Assembly (NCBI GenBank): GCA_014898415.1
Contig: RCTD01000025.1
Span: 310,001-374,000, forward strand
Length of the DNA stretch: 64,000 nucleotides
Origin: Stromatinia cepivora
Taxonomy: Eukaryota; Ascomycota; Leotiomycetes; Helotiales; Sclerotiniaceae
Direction: 5' to 3'
Position numbers and translations under genes: made by a program. This document shows, one piece after another, positions 24,181 to 35,900 of this stretch. How positions within the stretch are numbered: position 1 is the stretch's first letter; every line of letters starts with the position of its first letter. The notes beneath the pieces were generated by a model. It was not told where the DNA came from. It ran no database searches and saw only the letters and a list, made by a program, of their open reading frames with translations.

Positions 24181-24242
24181 AAAAAATGAGGTTATTCCCA
24201 AAATTAACCGACGAGTTGCTCTCAAGGGTGAATGAAAAGAAT

Positions 24243-24433
24243 TGTGAGAATCATAGCAAAGAATCGATTAATTTCGAATAACAATAGGTTTGGGTTTAGA
24301 ATCAAGACTTTTCATTACTTTTTCTAAAATGGTATTGAAGAATTCCCCTCTATATAGGTGAAAACTCTTCAAACTAGCGTACAATTCGGCCCGCTTTCGG
24401 CTAGCCTTAGTTTCGTAGTTGAGGTTCGTAACA
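24243..24433. repeat. LTRx-1 right LTR
   Basis: 191 bp, about 98% identical to 10580-10770, followed by the duplicated AAATC. Confidence 0.92.
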
Positions 24434-24754
24434 AAATCAGAAGCCTTCTATCCAGATTTGATATTATAAATTATCAAACTCTCTATTCTAGCTTTCTGAT
24501 AATAGACAAGAAAGCTATACTTCCCAATTATTGAAAAATCTAATAAAAAACCCAATTTGTTGAAATAATACTTATAAATATTTTTGAAAGATAAGAATAT
24601 TAATAAATCTAATGATTATAGTATATATAATATATATAGTAATAGAAATAAAAAATGGATATTGTTTTTAAAATATTCAAATATAAATTCAATGATTTTA
24701 TAACTTTTATAATTATTTAATATAAATAATTTAACTTTTTTAAATCGGGAAAGA
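24434..24754 (-). pseudogene. pogo/Fot1-like transposase, middle part
   Basis: The minus strand from about 24560 to 24434 reads YQKARIESLIIYNIKSG, stop, KASDF. This fits the conserved stretch before the C-terminus of pogo/Fot1 transposases ('Y..AR..A.T..NI.SGWKA.GL'), with TAG for the Trp. It joins 10579 downwards once LTRx-1 and one AAATC are removed. Upstream, toward 24754, the sequence decays (KYSFLVY and flanking) and is cut by the 5' LTR of Copia-1c. The catalytic DDE half is not found anywhere in the window. Confidence 0.75.
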
Positions 24755-24920
24755 TGTTGGAAATGAGGCCATCATAGGATTAGAATTAAGGTCACGTGAT
24801 CATAATGGTGCACAGACCATATTTGGGAATAACCTTAATTCTACTCCTACTAGAATAATAGATCTTTAATTCAATTTATATAATTAATAATACTATTATT
24901 TTCTGTATTAAAAGTTAATA
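24755..24920 (+). repeat. Copia-1c 5' LTR
   Basis: 166 bp, starting TGTTGGAAATGAGG and ending TTAATA. Confidence 0.93.
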
Positions 24921-25318
24921 AATTATAAGATCCGATTATATAATAATGATTAAAAAATAAAGCAAATCGAAAAAGGATTAGTATAGTTAATAAAAGTAAA
25001 ATGGAATGGAAATCAGAATTTTCATATAATATTATCGAAATAGAGTTGAAATATAATAATATAGTTTATAACTTTTAATATTATAGGCCAAAGCAGAAAG
25101 CAATCTGTATAATGCTGATACAGAATTATAGCAGAAGCGAAAAGCAAGTTTGTATAGTTATAAGAAAATATATTACAATATGATTTTATGAATTTTCTTA
25201 TTGTTTTATTTTTATATTTTTTTATTATTCTGAATTTATTTGCTGTATATTTTTTAAGATTGTTTTAAAAACTTGAAGATTATTTTCGATATTTATCAAA
25301 TAGTAAGAAACCTTTATA

Positions 25319-26442
25319 ATATCGGAATCAAATAATCCTTCGAAGTTCGATCAAAACAATTATAAGTGATAGTTCAGACAAACGAAGATATAATTGAAAG
25401 GAAAAGAATAGTTTTATATAATTGATTAAATATTAAACGAATATATATAGATTATAAAATCTAATATAGTATTTGTTTATAAGATCAATGATTATATATA
25501 TTATAATATCGAATTGAAATCGGAATATTTAAAGGACGAAATGAATGTGTTATTGTATATTTGTATAATATTTAATAATGATGATGAAGTTTTTATTGAT
25601 GAATATTCAATAGTATATATTCTAGAGATATTTTAAATCGAAATATATTAGAGTTAGTATAATTATAATCAATATATATATAACGATAATCCAGAATTTC
25701 AAATTTCAATTCGATATCAATTTCGATATAATTATTATCGAAATTTGGAATAAACTGAAAAAATATAGAAGGAAATTAAGAATTGTAAATGAAAACTATT
25801 GATTAGTATATTAAGATATTATTTTATTTTTGGTTTTAATATATAATCTTTTAATTGATTATTAAAAAGTAATGAATATATTGGATATTCAAATTAATCT
25901 TAATATTGACAATAAAATCAAATATTTATAAGTTAAGGAATTTCGTTTTAAAGATAAATCAAAACAAATATAAATTATAAAAGGATTTAGATATACTTTT
26001 CGATATTAAAAATTAGATTTTGAAACCTCAAATAATATTTGTGATCTATATCAAAAGGAAGATTATTATATATGAAATTACTTGTATTTAATATAAATCA
26101 GTAAACTCCTTTATAATTATTTTTATTATCAAAAAAAAAGGGAATTATTAAATCCGAAGAAGATTTATTTCAATAAAAAAGATTAAATATATTTTATTAA
26201 TAATATCTTTGAATCAAACTTTGATATTAAGGATATAATAAAAAAAGATTATAATTTGATAAAGGAAACCATTAGTAAAGTTTCCTTTAACAAATGATAT
26301 ACTGATATAAACGCTTTTTTATATATATTTGATCAATCTTTATTATTCAAATCAATAAACTTTATTACCAAACAAAGAATAAAGATTAATAAGGGAATAA
26401 TATATTATTATCATTAAAGTTTAATGAATATAATATACAAAG
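25319..26442 (+). pseudogene. Copia-1c gag segment
   Basis: Aligns with the start of the gag-pol frame of the complete copy. The initiator ATG is ATA here (25319-25321), followed by codons for S-(E)-S-N-N-P-S-K-F. Gag would form the particle that houses reverse transcription. The frame is broken by many RIP stops and by Copia-2a, inserted after CAAAG at 26438-26442. The next part of the frame is at 41871. Confidence 0.75.
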
Positions 26443-26751
26443 TGTCACGGAAAGCCCCGCAATCCCCTGTATCTTATAAAGGATCAAAGCGTATACTTTC
26501 CAATCGGAATGAAGGATCTACTAGCCCTTACCAATCCATTAATTGATAAAATGATCCTGATATACTAATAAACAAAGATTTAGCCTAATTAAAATATATA
26601 TCGGCTAGATAACCATTTATTTGTTCTATATATATAGCTCTTGATTTATATAATCAAGAGCAAGTTATTCAATTCTTTTATTTTACCAATCATGTGTATC
26701 ATTTATTCAACGATCCCTGAAAGTGTTGTATAATCATATTATCCTGTAATA
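26443..26751 (+). repeat. Copia-2a 5' LTR
   Basis: 309 bp, beginning TGTCACGGAAAGCCCC with its ends forming an 8-bp inverted repeat (TGTCACGG / CCGTGACA, the latter mutated to CTGTAATA). Confidence 0.93.
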
Positions 26752-28290
26752 ATTATAAACTTGATAATTCTTAAATCTATGTAACTTTCTATCCAATGAT
26801 TATTAAGTACTCAAGGGATCATTCTTAAAATATTATTCCTACCTTATCTATAATTCAATATTCATATCAATTCAATTACCTTTATTCAATATAATAAAGG
26901 ATCAAAACGATCTTCTTTTTATAATCTATATTTAATAATCGGAATAGTATTTATACTTAAAAAATAAATATCAAGTTCAAAGAATCTGGGATTTAATCAA
27001 TCCAAAGAACGACCCGTTTGTTTCTATATCAACGATATCCATTTCAAACTCCAATTTAATGAATAAACTTATCCATACTCAAATCAATTAGCTTTTAATT
27101 AAACCATTTGTTTTATCTTTCATTATCGATCTCCAAACCAAATACGATTAAGAGAAACAAATTCAATACCAAAAAAAATTCTCGGAATATCTCGTGGCGA
27201 TTTAATCCAAAAAAGATATTAATAAAAATACAAAAATAAAAGATTCTGATAATAATATATCGGGATCTATTCCTAATAGATTTATTATTCCATTCCCAAT
27301 CATTTTCCAAGAAATCTCTTTCAAACTTGCCTTTCTTCAATTGGAGTATCAATACCGATAACAAGAATATACATAGAATCATAAAACTTTCAAGAATATT
27401 TACAAATGGATTGAATTATCAATTGATCAAATACATTTTATAAAACTATCCATTCTCAATTAAGGTACTATAGCTCTTCTATTCAAGATGATCATCAATA
27501 TATTCAAAAAGAAGTTTGTATCTATAATAACTACTATCAAGCTTGTAGTACTACAAAAATATCGGTCTGTTTTAATGTAAGCCTTATTCGATAGAACCGA
27601 TTTTATCAAATAATACAGAAATTGGATTATAGTTTATATCAAAGCTTTTGTATACAAAATTACTGAGGTATAGGATAAAGTTGTTATCAATATTTTTTTA
27701 TAAACCGTTGATATCAGGATGCTTTCAATTTGGGTAAATATTATGATTATATAGATCGAAATAAATAATCAGTTTGAATTATTTAATCTTTTATTCAAAC
27801 AATTCGAAAACGTTTTTGAAGGATTAATCTTTCAGGATTTTATTTCCCCAAAAACTAAAAAAGGAATATATTCTATATTTATCTTTTTTCAAAATAATAA
27901 AAGGTTTAAAAAGAATAAAAAGAGTATCAATTCTGGAAGTAATCAGGGGATCAAGAAGATCTGGAAATATCCTTGTAGAATCGAATCTGAATAGAACAAT
28001 AGAATTGATTATAACTATACTATATATAATTGCAAAGCCATAAAATTAATGTTCACTGGAAAAATCAATCCATTATTCAAAAAGGTATTCAACGAAAACG
28101 AATTATAAACAATTAGGGATCGAGTAAGATCATATTTATGGAAATAGTTTTATCCTGATTAGATCAAAAGGAAATGAATGAAAGGTTTTATTGATCCTTT
28201 AGGATCTTCAATCAACGCTGTTATTTTGGATATTCGATACAATTAATCAAGGGTATATTTTATAATAGTAAAAGTATACCATCTATTTAA
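26752..28290 (+). pseudogene. Copia-2a presumed gag region
   Basis: Between the 5' LTR and the protease. Heavily mutated: short open patches on both strands, no zinc knuckle readable. Identified by position only. Confidence 0.4.
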
Positions 28291-30168
28291 TAATACTTTA
28301 TTCGATAATTATAGTATTATATATATCGTAAACGATATATCTCTATTGAATAATTATCAATATCGATCATCCGATTCTAATGATTTTATAAAAACAGGTA
28401 TTTCTAGTTTCCAAATCCTAGGATGCAGGGTTTGTATTATTAAAGGGATTATCAAAAAAGAAGGTTACCCTAATAATAATCTGGTTTTGAACGATGTAGT
28501 ATTTATCCCTGGTTTTTATATCAATATCGTTTCGGAGGTTTGATTGGAAAAAGCTGACCTATAGTTTTCAAAATATAATTATATTTTTTATAAAGGAGAT
28601 TATACAAATAATATAATAATTGCTTAATGTATTTATACTGAAAATTTTATATTCTTAAAATATAAATCGTTTTTTATTTATTCGAATATTCTTTTATTTA
28701 TTCTTATAAATAACCCTTTTATAATATATCCAATAATAAACAGAAAAATAAATAAAGTATTTTATTGTTTTTATGATCTATCTCTTTTAAGAAAAGATAC
28801 GAATGAAATATAATATAAACATTTTGAGTATTTGGGGAAGGAAGTTTTTGAATATTTAGTATTTGCAATATAAAATATCAAAATAAAAGGTATCATTTAT
28901 TTCAATTATACCAATTGTATTTATATTCATATAAAACAAATCATTTTTTGTGTTTTAAGTGATCATCAGTTATTTTGACTCTTTTATAAAATTCAATAGA
29001 ATCTTTTTGATTTCGATAAAGAGTATAATAATATATTATAGTTTCTATTGATCAAAGAAATATATTATAATAAGATCTTTTTATATCTAATTTATTACAA
29101 AATATATAACGAAGTATTTACAATCATTCAAAACTTTGTAGTCTGGATTCATTGTAAATATAATCTAATAATTGTAATGATCAAGCAGGATAATGATATA
29201 TCTGTTATTGAAATCATGGGAGCAATATTATTTAAGAAATAGATCAAATAAGAAAATATCGAATTCGAGTTATCCCTATTTTATATATATAAATCCAATG
29301 GAGGATTAGAATGTATAGAATAAAAAATAATCACAAAATAGATAAAAATGCGGATTATAATAGGTTTATTAAATAAATTATAAATGGAAATAATGCAAAT
29401 TGTTATTTATCTATATAATATAAATTCTTTAAAGGCCAAATCCTTTAAATCGCTTAATAAAATACTTGATATATAATTTTATAATTATTTTCGTAAAGAT
29501 AATTTCTTGCTTATAGAGAAAATATCTAACGATTTCTATTTCAACTGGAATGGAATCTATAGGTATAAATACTGAGTTTATCCTTTGAATAAGAACAAAG
29601 AAGTTGAAATTAATAGGAAATGATACAAAATCAATCCTCAAGTATATATTGAGTATTTAGTGGGTTATATCCCAGGTATATTGATTTATTGTATATGGAT
29701 ACCCAAGTTCGATAAAATTATTGTTATTCGAAATGTAATATTCAATAAGGAATTCATTTATTATATAGATTCCATCAATCGAATAATCGATATTTATATT
29801 ATAGAAAAGTTTAAACAGTTTATTAAAATCTTTGATCTATAAGATTATATCGAATTGAACGGGATGATCATTCAAAACAAGGACAATCATAAGAATTTCA
29901 TTCACTTATCTATTTTCACAAATCGAAAAACCCTTGATTTATTTATTAAATATATTTCAGATTTATTATTTATAAACGAACTGATTTTAAAGGTAAATAT
30001 AGATCTAAAGGATGATAATAAAAATAAAGAAATCGATTTAGGATTATTCAATCTATCTAATCCTTCAAATAATAAGGATAAAATATATAATAAAAATATA
30101 TAAACACTAATCGATTCTTTTATTAAAGAAACTGGAGAAACCGATTTTTTTATTAAGGAGCAATTATA
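28291..30168 (+). pseudogene. Copia-2a protease and integrase
   Basis: The protease end is readable as SIIYIVNDISLLNNY, then VCIIKGIIKKEGYP and LVLNDVVFIPGFYINIVSE, the 'L.dVlyvPg...NLvS' pattern of copia pol. A pre-integrase 'HLGKEALEHLV'-like piece follows as HFEYLGKEVFEYLV (about 28.82 kb). The integrase core end reads IEFELSLFYIYKSNGG, matching 'FE.SpPYTPeqNG', then MRIIIGLLNKL and VIYLYN (about 29.26-29.42 kb). A hydrophilic linker to the RT follows to 30103. The frame carries multiple stops. TRGAG-1 is inserted at 30174 after TCTTA. Confidence 0.8.
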
Positions 30169-30173
30169 TCTTA

Positions 30174-30323
30174 TATCACGAGATACACGTGATCGCGTAC
30201 GATCGGGCTAGTACAATACTAAGCTCCGAGCCGATCATATATATAGCTTTATAGTATACTCTCTTTAACTCTGTAGCTTTTAATTCTAAGATTGATCTCT
30301 AAACGTTTATTGAATTCGTCACA
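30174..30323 (+). repeat. TRGAG-1 5' LTR
   Basis: 150 bp, from TATCACGAGATACACG to TTCGTCACA. About 19 differences from the other LTR, all transitions. Confidence 0.9.
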
Positions 30324-30600
30324 TTATTAAAAACTCTTCCAAATAAGAAATAGAATAACATCTGTACATACTCATACACACTCCGTTTACTTCTATTTAA
30401 GCACATGTTCATACTCTCTCACTTGCATATAGATCTTTTTGATATTATTCAAAAATGTTATCTTTTTTCTTACCCTTAATTTCTAAACTATAGATTACGA
30501 TTCGATAAACCTTGTAATTGCAGAATTTTGTGGCGAAGTGATTCATCAACAGAATGAAATCTTATTTCTATATTTCCTAATTCTCGAATATATTTCTACT

Positions 30601-31373
30601 ACTCATACTCCTTCTCATTCAAAACCCTCTCTCCCTGATCCTGAAAAGTTCAATAATAGTTCTCAAAAGTTCGATACCTAGTTTCCCTCGATTTGAACAA
30701 AACTACAAATAGACAACACTACAATCGGCAACTCTACAATTCAATTTTATTATATTTATCTCAATCTCGAATCTTATATACAAACTATAATACTACTTCA
30801 ACTTTCTTTTCTTGATCAAAATGTTCCTTTAAATCATATAACAATCCTGGATCAATTTATACACGTTTATAACAATCCGAATAAAGTTCAAGAAGTTGAA
30901 GATAAGTTATTCATTTTCAAATAAAGAATCGATTCTTTATATACCTATATTGCAAAATTCAAAAGGATCCTTTACAAAGCCAAAAATCAGAATTGATCCG
31001 ATTCAAATAAAATCTCAATCTTTTGTAATAAACTCAATGTTACTCTTAGAAATCGTCTTTTTCAATAACTTTCTTTTCCTTATTCCTATCCCGACTTTGT
31101 TCAGATCATACAACAATTAACTGTTTATACAACGAATGGATTCCCTATATCATTCTATTCTAATAAATCTAAAGCCCCACATATATTACAGAATCCATCC
31201 CACTTTCGGAACCACAATCCAATGGATATTAACAACCTTAATATTATTGATGCCTTTAGCCCTTTTAATACCCAATCGGATAAACCCGATCGTACCTTGA
31301 TTCTACCCTGCGTATAAGTATCCGAATTTTCCTTTTCTAAAAGAATTCTCTTATATAAACAAAATAAATACAT
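30601..31373 (+). pseudogene. TRGAG-1 gag
   Basis: One register from 30601 to about 31370 gives a protein-like reading interrupted only by RIP-type stops (TAG or TGA for Trp, TAA for Gln). It contains LPDPEKFNNSSQKFDT, then IQFYYIYLNLESYI, VYNNPNKVQEVEDKL, LYTYIAKFKRILYKAK and YPDFVQIIQQL. This is the layout of the retrotransposon gag/capsid domain of fungal Ty3/gypsy elements ('LPDPEKFdG...', '.A..L..L.Q.....yi.rF', 'L...YPd'), ending in a PMDINNL motif also usual before the gag C-terminus. No CCHC knuckle is seen. It would package RNA in particles. A second short frame near 31413-31629 (KEAYNTMNAYSL) ends in TAG before the LTR. Confidence 0.78.
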
Positions 31374-31698
31374 ATAATATAAAAGTAATTTTTATTAAAT
31401 ACAAATTTATCCACTAGACCCATATCAAAGAATCCGAGATCAATAAGAGCCTGTTCTGGTTATTACATTGATTATTGAGTCCGAAAACAATAATGATAAA
31501 AATCTAGGAGAAATGATCAATGGCTGATATTTTGAAGATCGCTTAAAGGAGGCATATAATACAATGAATGCATATTCATTAACTATAATGCAATTTGTAC
31601 ATCAGGAATTTTTATCAAAAGAAGATTAGTGATCATTTTGTATTTAAGTTATTCATTTAAAATGAATTCGAGGCGAACTCTTCAAAAGAAAAAAGTAG

Positions 31699-31848
31699 TA
31701 TTACGAGATACACATGATCGCGTATAATCGGACTAATACAGTACTAAGCTCCAAACCGATCATATATATAACTTCGTAGCACACTCTCTTTAACTCTATA
31801 GCTTTTAATTCTAAGGTTGATCTCTAAACGCTCGTTGGGTTCGTCACA
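31699..31848 (+). repeat. TRGAG-1 3' LTR
   Basis: 150 bp, followed directly by the duplicated TCTTA. Confidence 0.9.
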
Positions 31849-31853
31849 TCTTA

Positions 31854-32383
31854 TGGGTAAAAATGTTGGCGTTACTTAAAAAGATATCTGTAATAATAAT
31901 ACAGATCCCGATTTTATTGAATATATTAATATAAGGAATATAGAATATGAGCCTATTGATCGTACTATCGAAGTTCTTTGCGGTATATACGAAAATGATT
32001 TAGAGATCATTCTAATCGATCAACCTTAATATTCTAAAAGGAAGTATATATATTGAAATAATCAATTAGAATATTCCATAAAGAAAATCCAATTATTATA
32101 AAGATTGCTGTACTTTATATATTCATCTAATCGATTTATAAAGAATTCGCAGATTTATAATTTCGAATAAATATCTAAAAGAGCTTATATTATAAGAATT
32201 GAAATACTTAGGGTTTAGATTAATCTATTTGAGTTTCAATTATACAATTATTACTTGAAGTTATCTCTCTTCTAAGAGTTATTTGGTTTTTGTATCCTAA
32301 AGCAACCAGTATGCATACAAAGGCAATTGCGTATACAATAATATTATTAAAAAAGCGATCCTAATATTGGATCTTATATAAGA
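31854..32383 (+). pseudogene. Copia-2a pol, linker between integrase and RT
   Basis: Continues the Copia-2a body from before TRGAG-1. Readable pieces (PDFIEYINIRNIEYEPIDR, IYENDLEIILIDQP) are acidic and linker-like, as in the low-conservation stretch between integrase and RT of copia pol. Cut by Copia-1d after ACTAT (32384-32388). Confidence 0.5.
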
Positions 32384-32388
32384 ACTAT

Positions 32389-32554
32389 TGTTGGAAATGA
32401 GGCCATCATAGGATTAGAATTGAGGTCACGAGACCATAATGGTGCACAGACCATATTTGGGGATAACCTCAATTCTATTCCTATTAGAATTATAGATCCT
32501 TAATTCAATTTATATAATCAATAATATTATTACTTTCTGTATCAAAAGTTAACA
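32389..32554 (+). repeat. Copia-1d 5' LTR
   Basis: 166 bp, TGTTGGAAATGAGGCC to AAAAGTTAACA. Confidence 0.95.
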
Positions 32555-32957
32555 GGTTATAAGATCCGGTTATACAATAATGATTAAAAAGCAAAGCAAA
32601 TCGAGAAAGGATTAGTATAGCTAGTAGGAGTGGAACAGAATGAAAATCAGAGTTTTCATATAGTATTATTAAAGCAGAATTGAAATATGATAATATAACT
32701 TATAATTTACAATATCACAGACCAAAACGGAGAGTAGTCTGTATAATGCTGATACAGAATTATAGTAGAGACGAAAAGTAAGTTTGTATAGCTACAAAAA
32801 AATATATTACAATATAATCTTATAAATTTTTTTTATTATTTTATTTTTATATTTCTTTATTATTTTGAATTTATTTGCTATATATCTTTTTTTTAAAACT
32901 ATCTTAAAAATCTGAAGATTATCTTCAATATTTATCAAATAACAAAAAACCTTTACA

Positions 32958-35900
32958 ATGTCGAAATCAAACAATCCTTCGAAATTCGATCAAAACAATT
33001 ATAAATGATGGTTTAGATAAACGAAGATATAATTGAAAGGGAAAGGATGGTTTTATATAATTGATCAAATATTAAACGAATATATATAGATTGCAGGATC
33101 CAATATAGTATCTGCTTATAAGATCAATGGTTGTATATGTTATAATGTCGAATTGAAATCGGAATACTTAAAGGACAAAACGAATATATTATTATATATT
33201 TATATAATATTCAATAATGATGATGAAGTCTTTATCAACGAATATTCAATAATATATATATTTTGGAGATACTTTAAATCAAAATATATTAGAGTTAATA
33301 TAATTATAATCAATATATATATAACAATGATTCAGAATTTCAAATTCTAATCCAATACCTATTCCGATATAATTATTATCGAAACCTGGGATAAATTGAA
33401 AGAGTATAAAAGGAAACTAGAAATTGTAGACAAAAGTTATTGATCAATATATCAAGATACTGCCTTGTTTTTGGTTTTAATATATAATCTTCCAATCGAT
33501 TATTAAAAAGTAATAGATATATTGGATATCCAAACTAATTTTAGTATCGATAATAAGATCAAGTATTTATAAATTAAGAAACTTCGTTTTAAGAATGGAT
33601 CAAAGCTAATACAAATTGCAAAAGGATCTAGGTACATTTCTCGATACCAAAAATCAGATTTCGAGACCCTAAATAATGTTTGCAATCTATATCAAAGAGA
33701 AGATTATTATATACAAGATTATCTATATTTAATATAAATCAATAAATTCCTTTATAATTATCTTTATTATCAAAGGAAAAGGGGATTATCAAATCCGAAG
33801 AAGGTTTATTTCAACAAAAAAGATCAAATATATTTTATTAATAATATCTTTGAATCAGATTCCGATATTGAGGATATAATAGAGGAAGATTACAATTTGA
33901 CAAAGGAAATTATTAATAAAACTTCCCCTAACAAATAATATGCCGATATAGACACTTTTTTATATATATTTGATCAATCTTCATTATTCAGATCAATAGA
34001 ATCTATTATCAAATGAAAAATAAAGATTAATAAAGAAATGATATATTATCGTTATTAAGGTTTAGTGGATATGGTATACAAAGATAATTCTAAGATGCTA
34101 TTTTCAAATATATTATATATATCAGGGTTAGGAGTAAACTTGTTATCAGAAAAAAGGATCTGCGAAATAAAATTGCAAAGGGAATTCAACTCTTATCATA
34201 TATATTTCAAAAAGGATAATAAGAAAATCATCCATACTAAAATACAAGATAGAATATATATGATTTTATATATAACCAAAAAATATAAGGATATAATTTT
34301 TTATTCTAATATATACCAAAATGATCAGGAAAAAAGCTTTTCTTTAAAGATAATCGATAATACTAAAGATATTAATAACAAATTAATATTTAAGGAGAAA
34401 AAAAGATACCTATTATGGTATCAAAGATTCAATCATCTAGATCCAAATAAGATCAAGAATTTATACAAGGTATTCAATATAACCAAACCGATAAAGATCC
34501 TAATTGAATTAGATATCTACGAAATATATATATTCACCAAGATAATCAATCATATTCCGAAGCAATTGAATCTGCACAAATCAAAAAGATTCGAATTTAT
34601 ATATTTCGATATTACAGGATTATTCCCAAAATCGATTCGAGGGAATTGTTATTTCATATTGATTATTAACAATTATATAAGAATAAATTGAATTATATTA
34701 TTTAAACAAAAAAACAATACAATTTAAATATTGAAAATTTAGAAAAAAAAGATAGAATTAGTTATTAAAGAAAAAATCATTACAGCTAGAATTGATAATA
34801 CATTGGAACTCCTATAAACTATTCGTAAATGATTATTAAGTATATAATTCGAAGTTATAATAATTACTTCTTTATATCAAAACAAATCTGCAAAATAGAA
34901 TATAAGGATTGCAGAAACAGATATAAAAATAATACTAAAAAAAACTGGATTACCATTAGAATTTTGGGACAAAGTTATAGAATATGATATTTATATCAAG
35001 AATTATATTAATATTAATTCTGATATAAATAAAATAGATCAATCCTTTATAAAAGCTTTTACAAATATAGTATCAAATATAAAGATATATAAAGTTTGTG
35101 GAAGCAAATATTACATTTATATCAATCCCAAGATTATTCTGAAAGAACAGAGATATAACAAATTGTAGGATATTTCGAAAATCGGTATATTTCTAGAGTA
35201 CTCAAAAATTATAAATAAATATATCAAAGTGTATTTTCCAGAATTAGATTATATATTTCGATCAAACAAAGTAATTATAGATGAATCTTATTGAAAAGGA
35301 AATTTGGATTTTAAATTAAGAAATTATAAATCAAGTTTATAAGAAATAAAGAATATAAAACTAAATCGAAAACCTTATAATAGATCAACAACAAATAAAG
35401 CATCTTTTCCATTTTCAATATCAAACGCAATACCTGTATCACCTTTATTTCAAATATTCTCTCCAACAGATATTATATCGAATTCAATAATTATACCAAA
35501 CACCCCAATTATCAAATTGAAATCAAATAAATTAGATACATCAATACCAATATACAATAAAAATAAAAATAACAATATCCAGAAAACAAATCAAGAATCT
35601 TTTTCTAAAAATACTTCAAATATCGAATCCATTATTTTAGAAGATCCAGCCCAAAAATCAATTTCTACAAACCCTAAATCTATATCAAAAGCAAAATTTA
35701 AGATTATCTTAAATTTTACTGATAAATCTATTTCAACAAAATCAAAAAGCAAAATAAATCCATAATCATTTGAAATCGAACAAAAGGATGAAATAGACCT
35801 TAAAAATGAATCCCCAAAGTATCTAATACAAAAACAGAAAAAAGATATAGAACAAAATCCTAAAGAAAAACAGGAAAACAAGATTATAAAGACATTAATT

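Larger units (their letters stand above)
23525..24225 (-). pseudogene. Repeat-containing reading frame of LTRx-1
   Basis: Minus-strand open stretches of 88 codons (23959-24225) and 145 codons (23525-23962), in different registers, encode related repeats: NLISKRIFENPSEF, NLTSKRTFENPSEYYRKP and NLASKRAFKNPSEYYRKP. The middle is charged (ESRKSRKTRKGIEKIYSK), and the C-terminal end runs into a five-copy 15-bp repeat (KILKL repeated, or VEDIE in another register). I do not recognise the protein; there is no RT, protease or zinc knuckle. It may be a repeat-rich gag-like product of this non-autonomous element or a chance frame kept open by the tandem repeats. Confidence 0.35.
10580..24433. mobile_element. 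LTRx-1, minisatellite-filled LTR element (contains Gypsy-1)
   Basis: Two 191-bp direct repeats starting TGTGAGAATCATAG and ending GTTCGTAACA differ at only 4 positions and are flanked by the 5-bp duplication AAATC (10575-10579 and 24434-24438). That is the structure of an LTR retrotransposon. Without Gypsy-1 the element is about 2.6 kb. No protease, RT or integrase is visible in the interior (10771-11192 plus 22412-24242), so it is non-autonomous. Orientation is uncertain: GGGTGAATGAAAAGAA before the right LTR could be a plus-strand polypurine tract, but GGAAGGGAAGG is also present on the minus strand next to the left LTR. It interrupts the pogo transposase. Confidence 0.88.
30174..31848 (+). 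mobile_element. TRGAG-1, gag-only LTR element
   Basis: 1,675 bp. Two 150-bp LTRs (30174-30323, 31699-31848), flanked by TCTTA (30169-30173 and 31849-31853). The interior of 1,375 bp holds one degraded gag frame and no protease, RT or integrase. A purine run (AAAAGAAAAAAGTAG) precedes the right LTR, so the element is plus-strand. Such elements are called TR-GAG in plants; they need pol proteins from another element. Confidence 0.9.

Noticed and set aside
10580..24433. The two 191-bp repeats as independent MITEs or solo LTRs
   Set aside because: They share orientation, are nearly identical, and AAATC occurs only at the two outer edges, as expected for one element; the pogo frame also rejoins across them.
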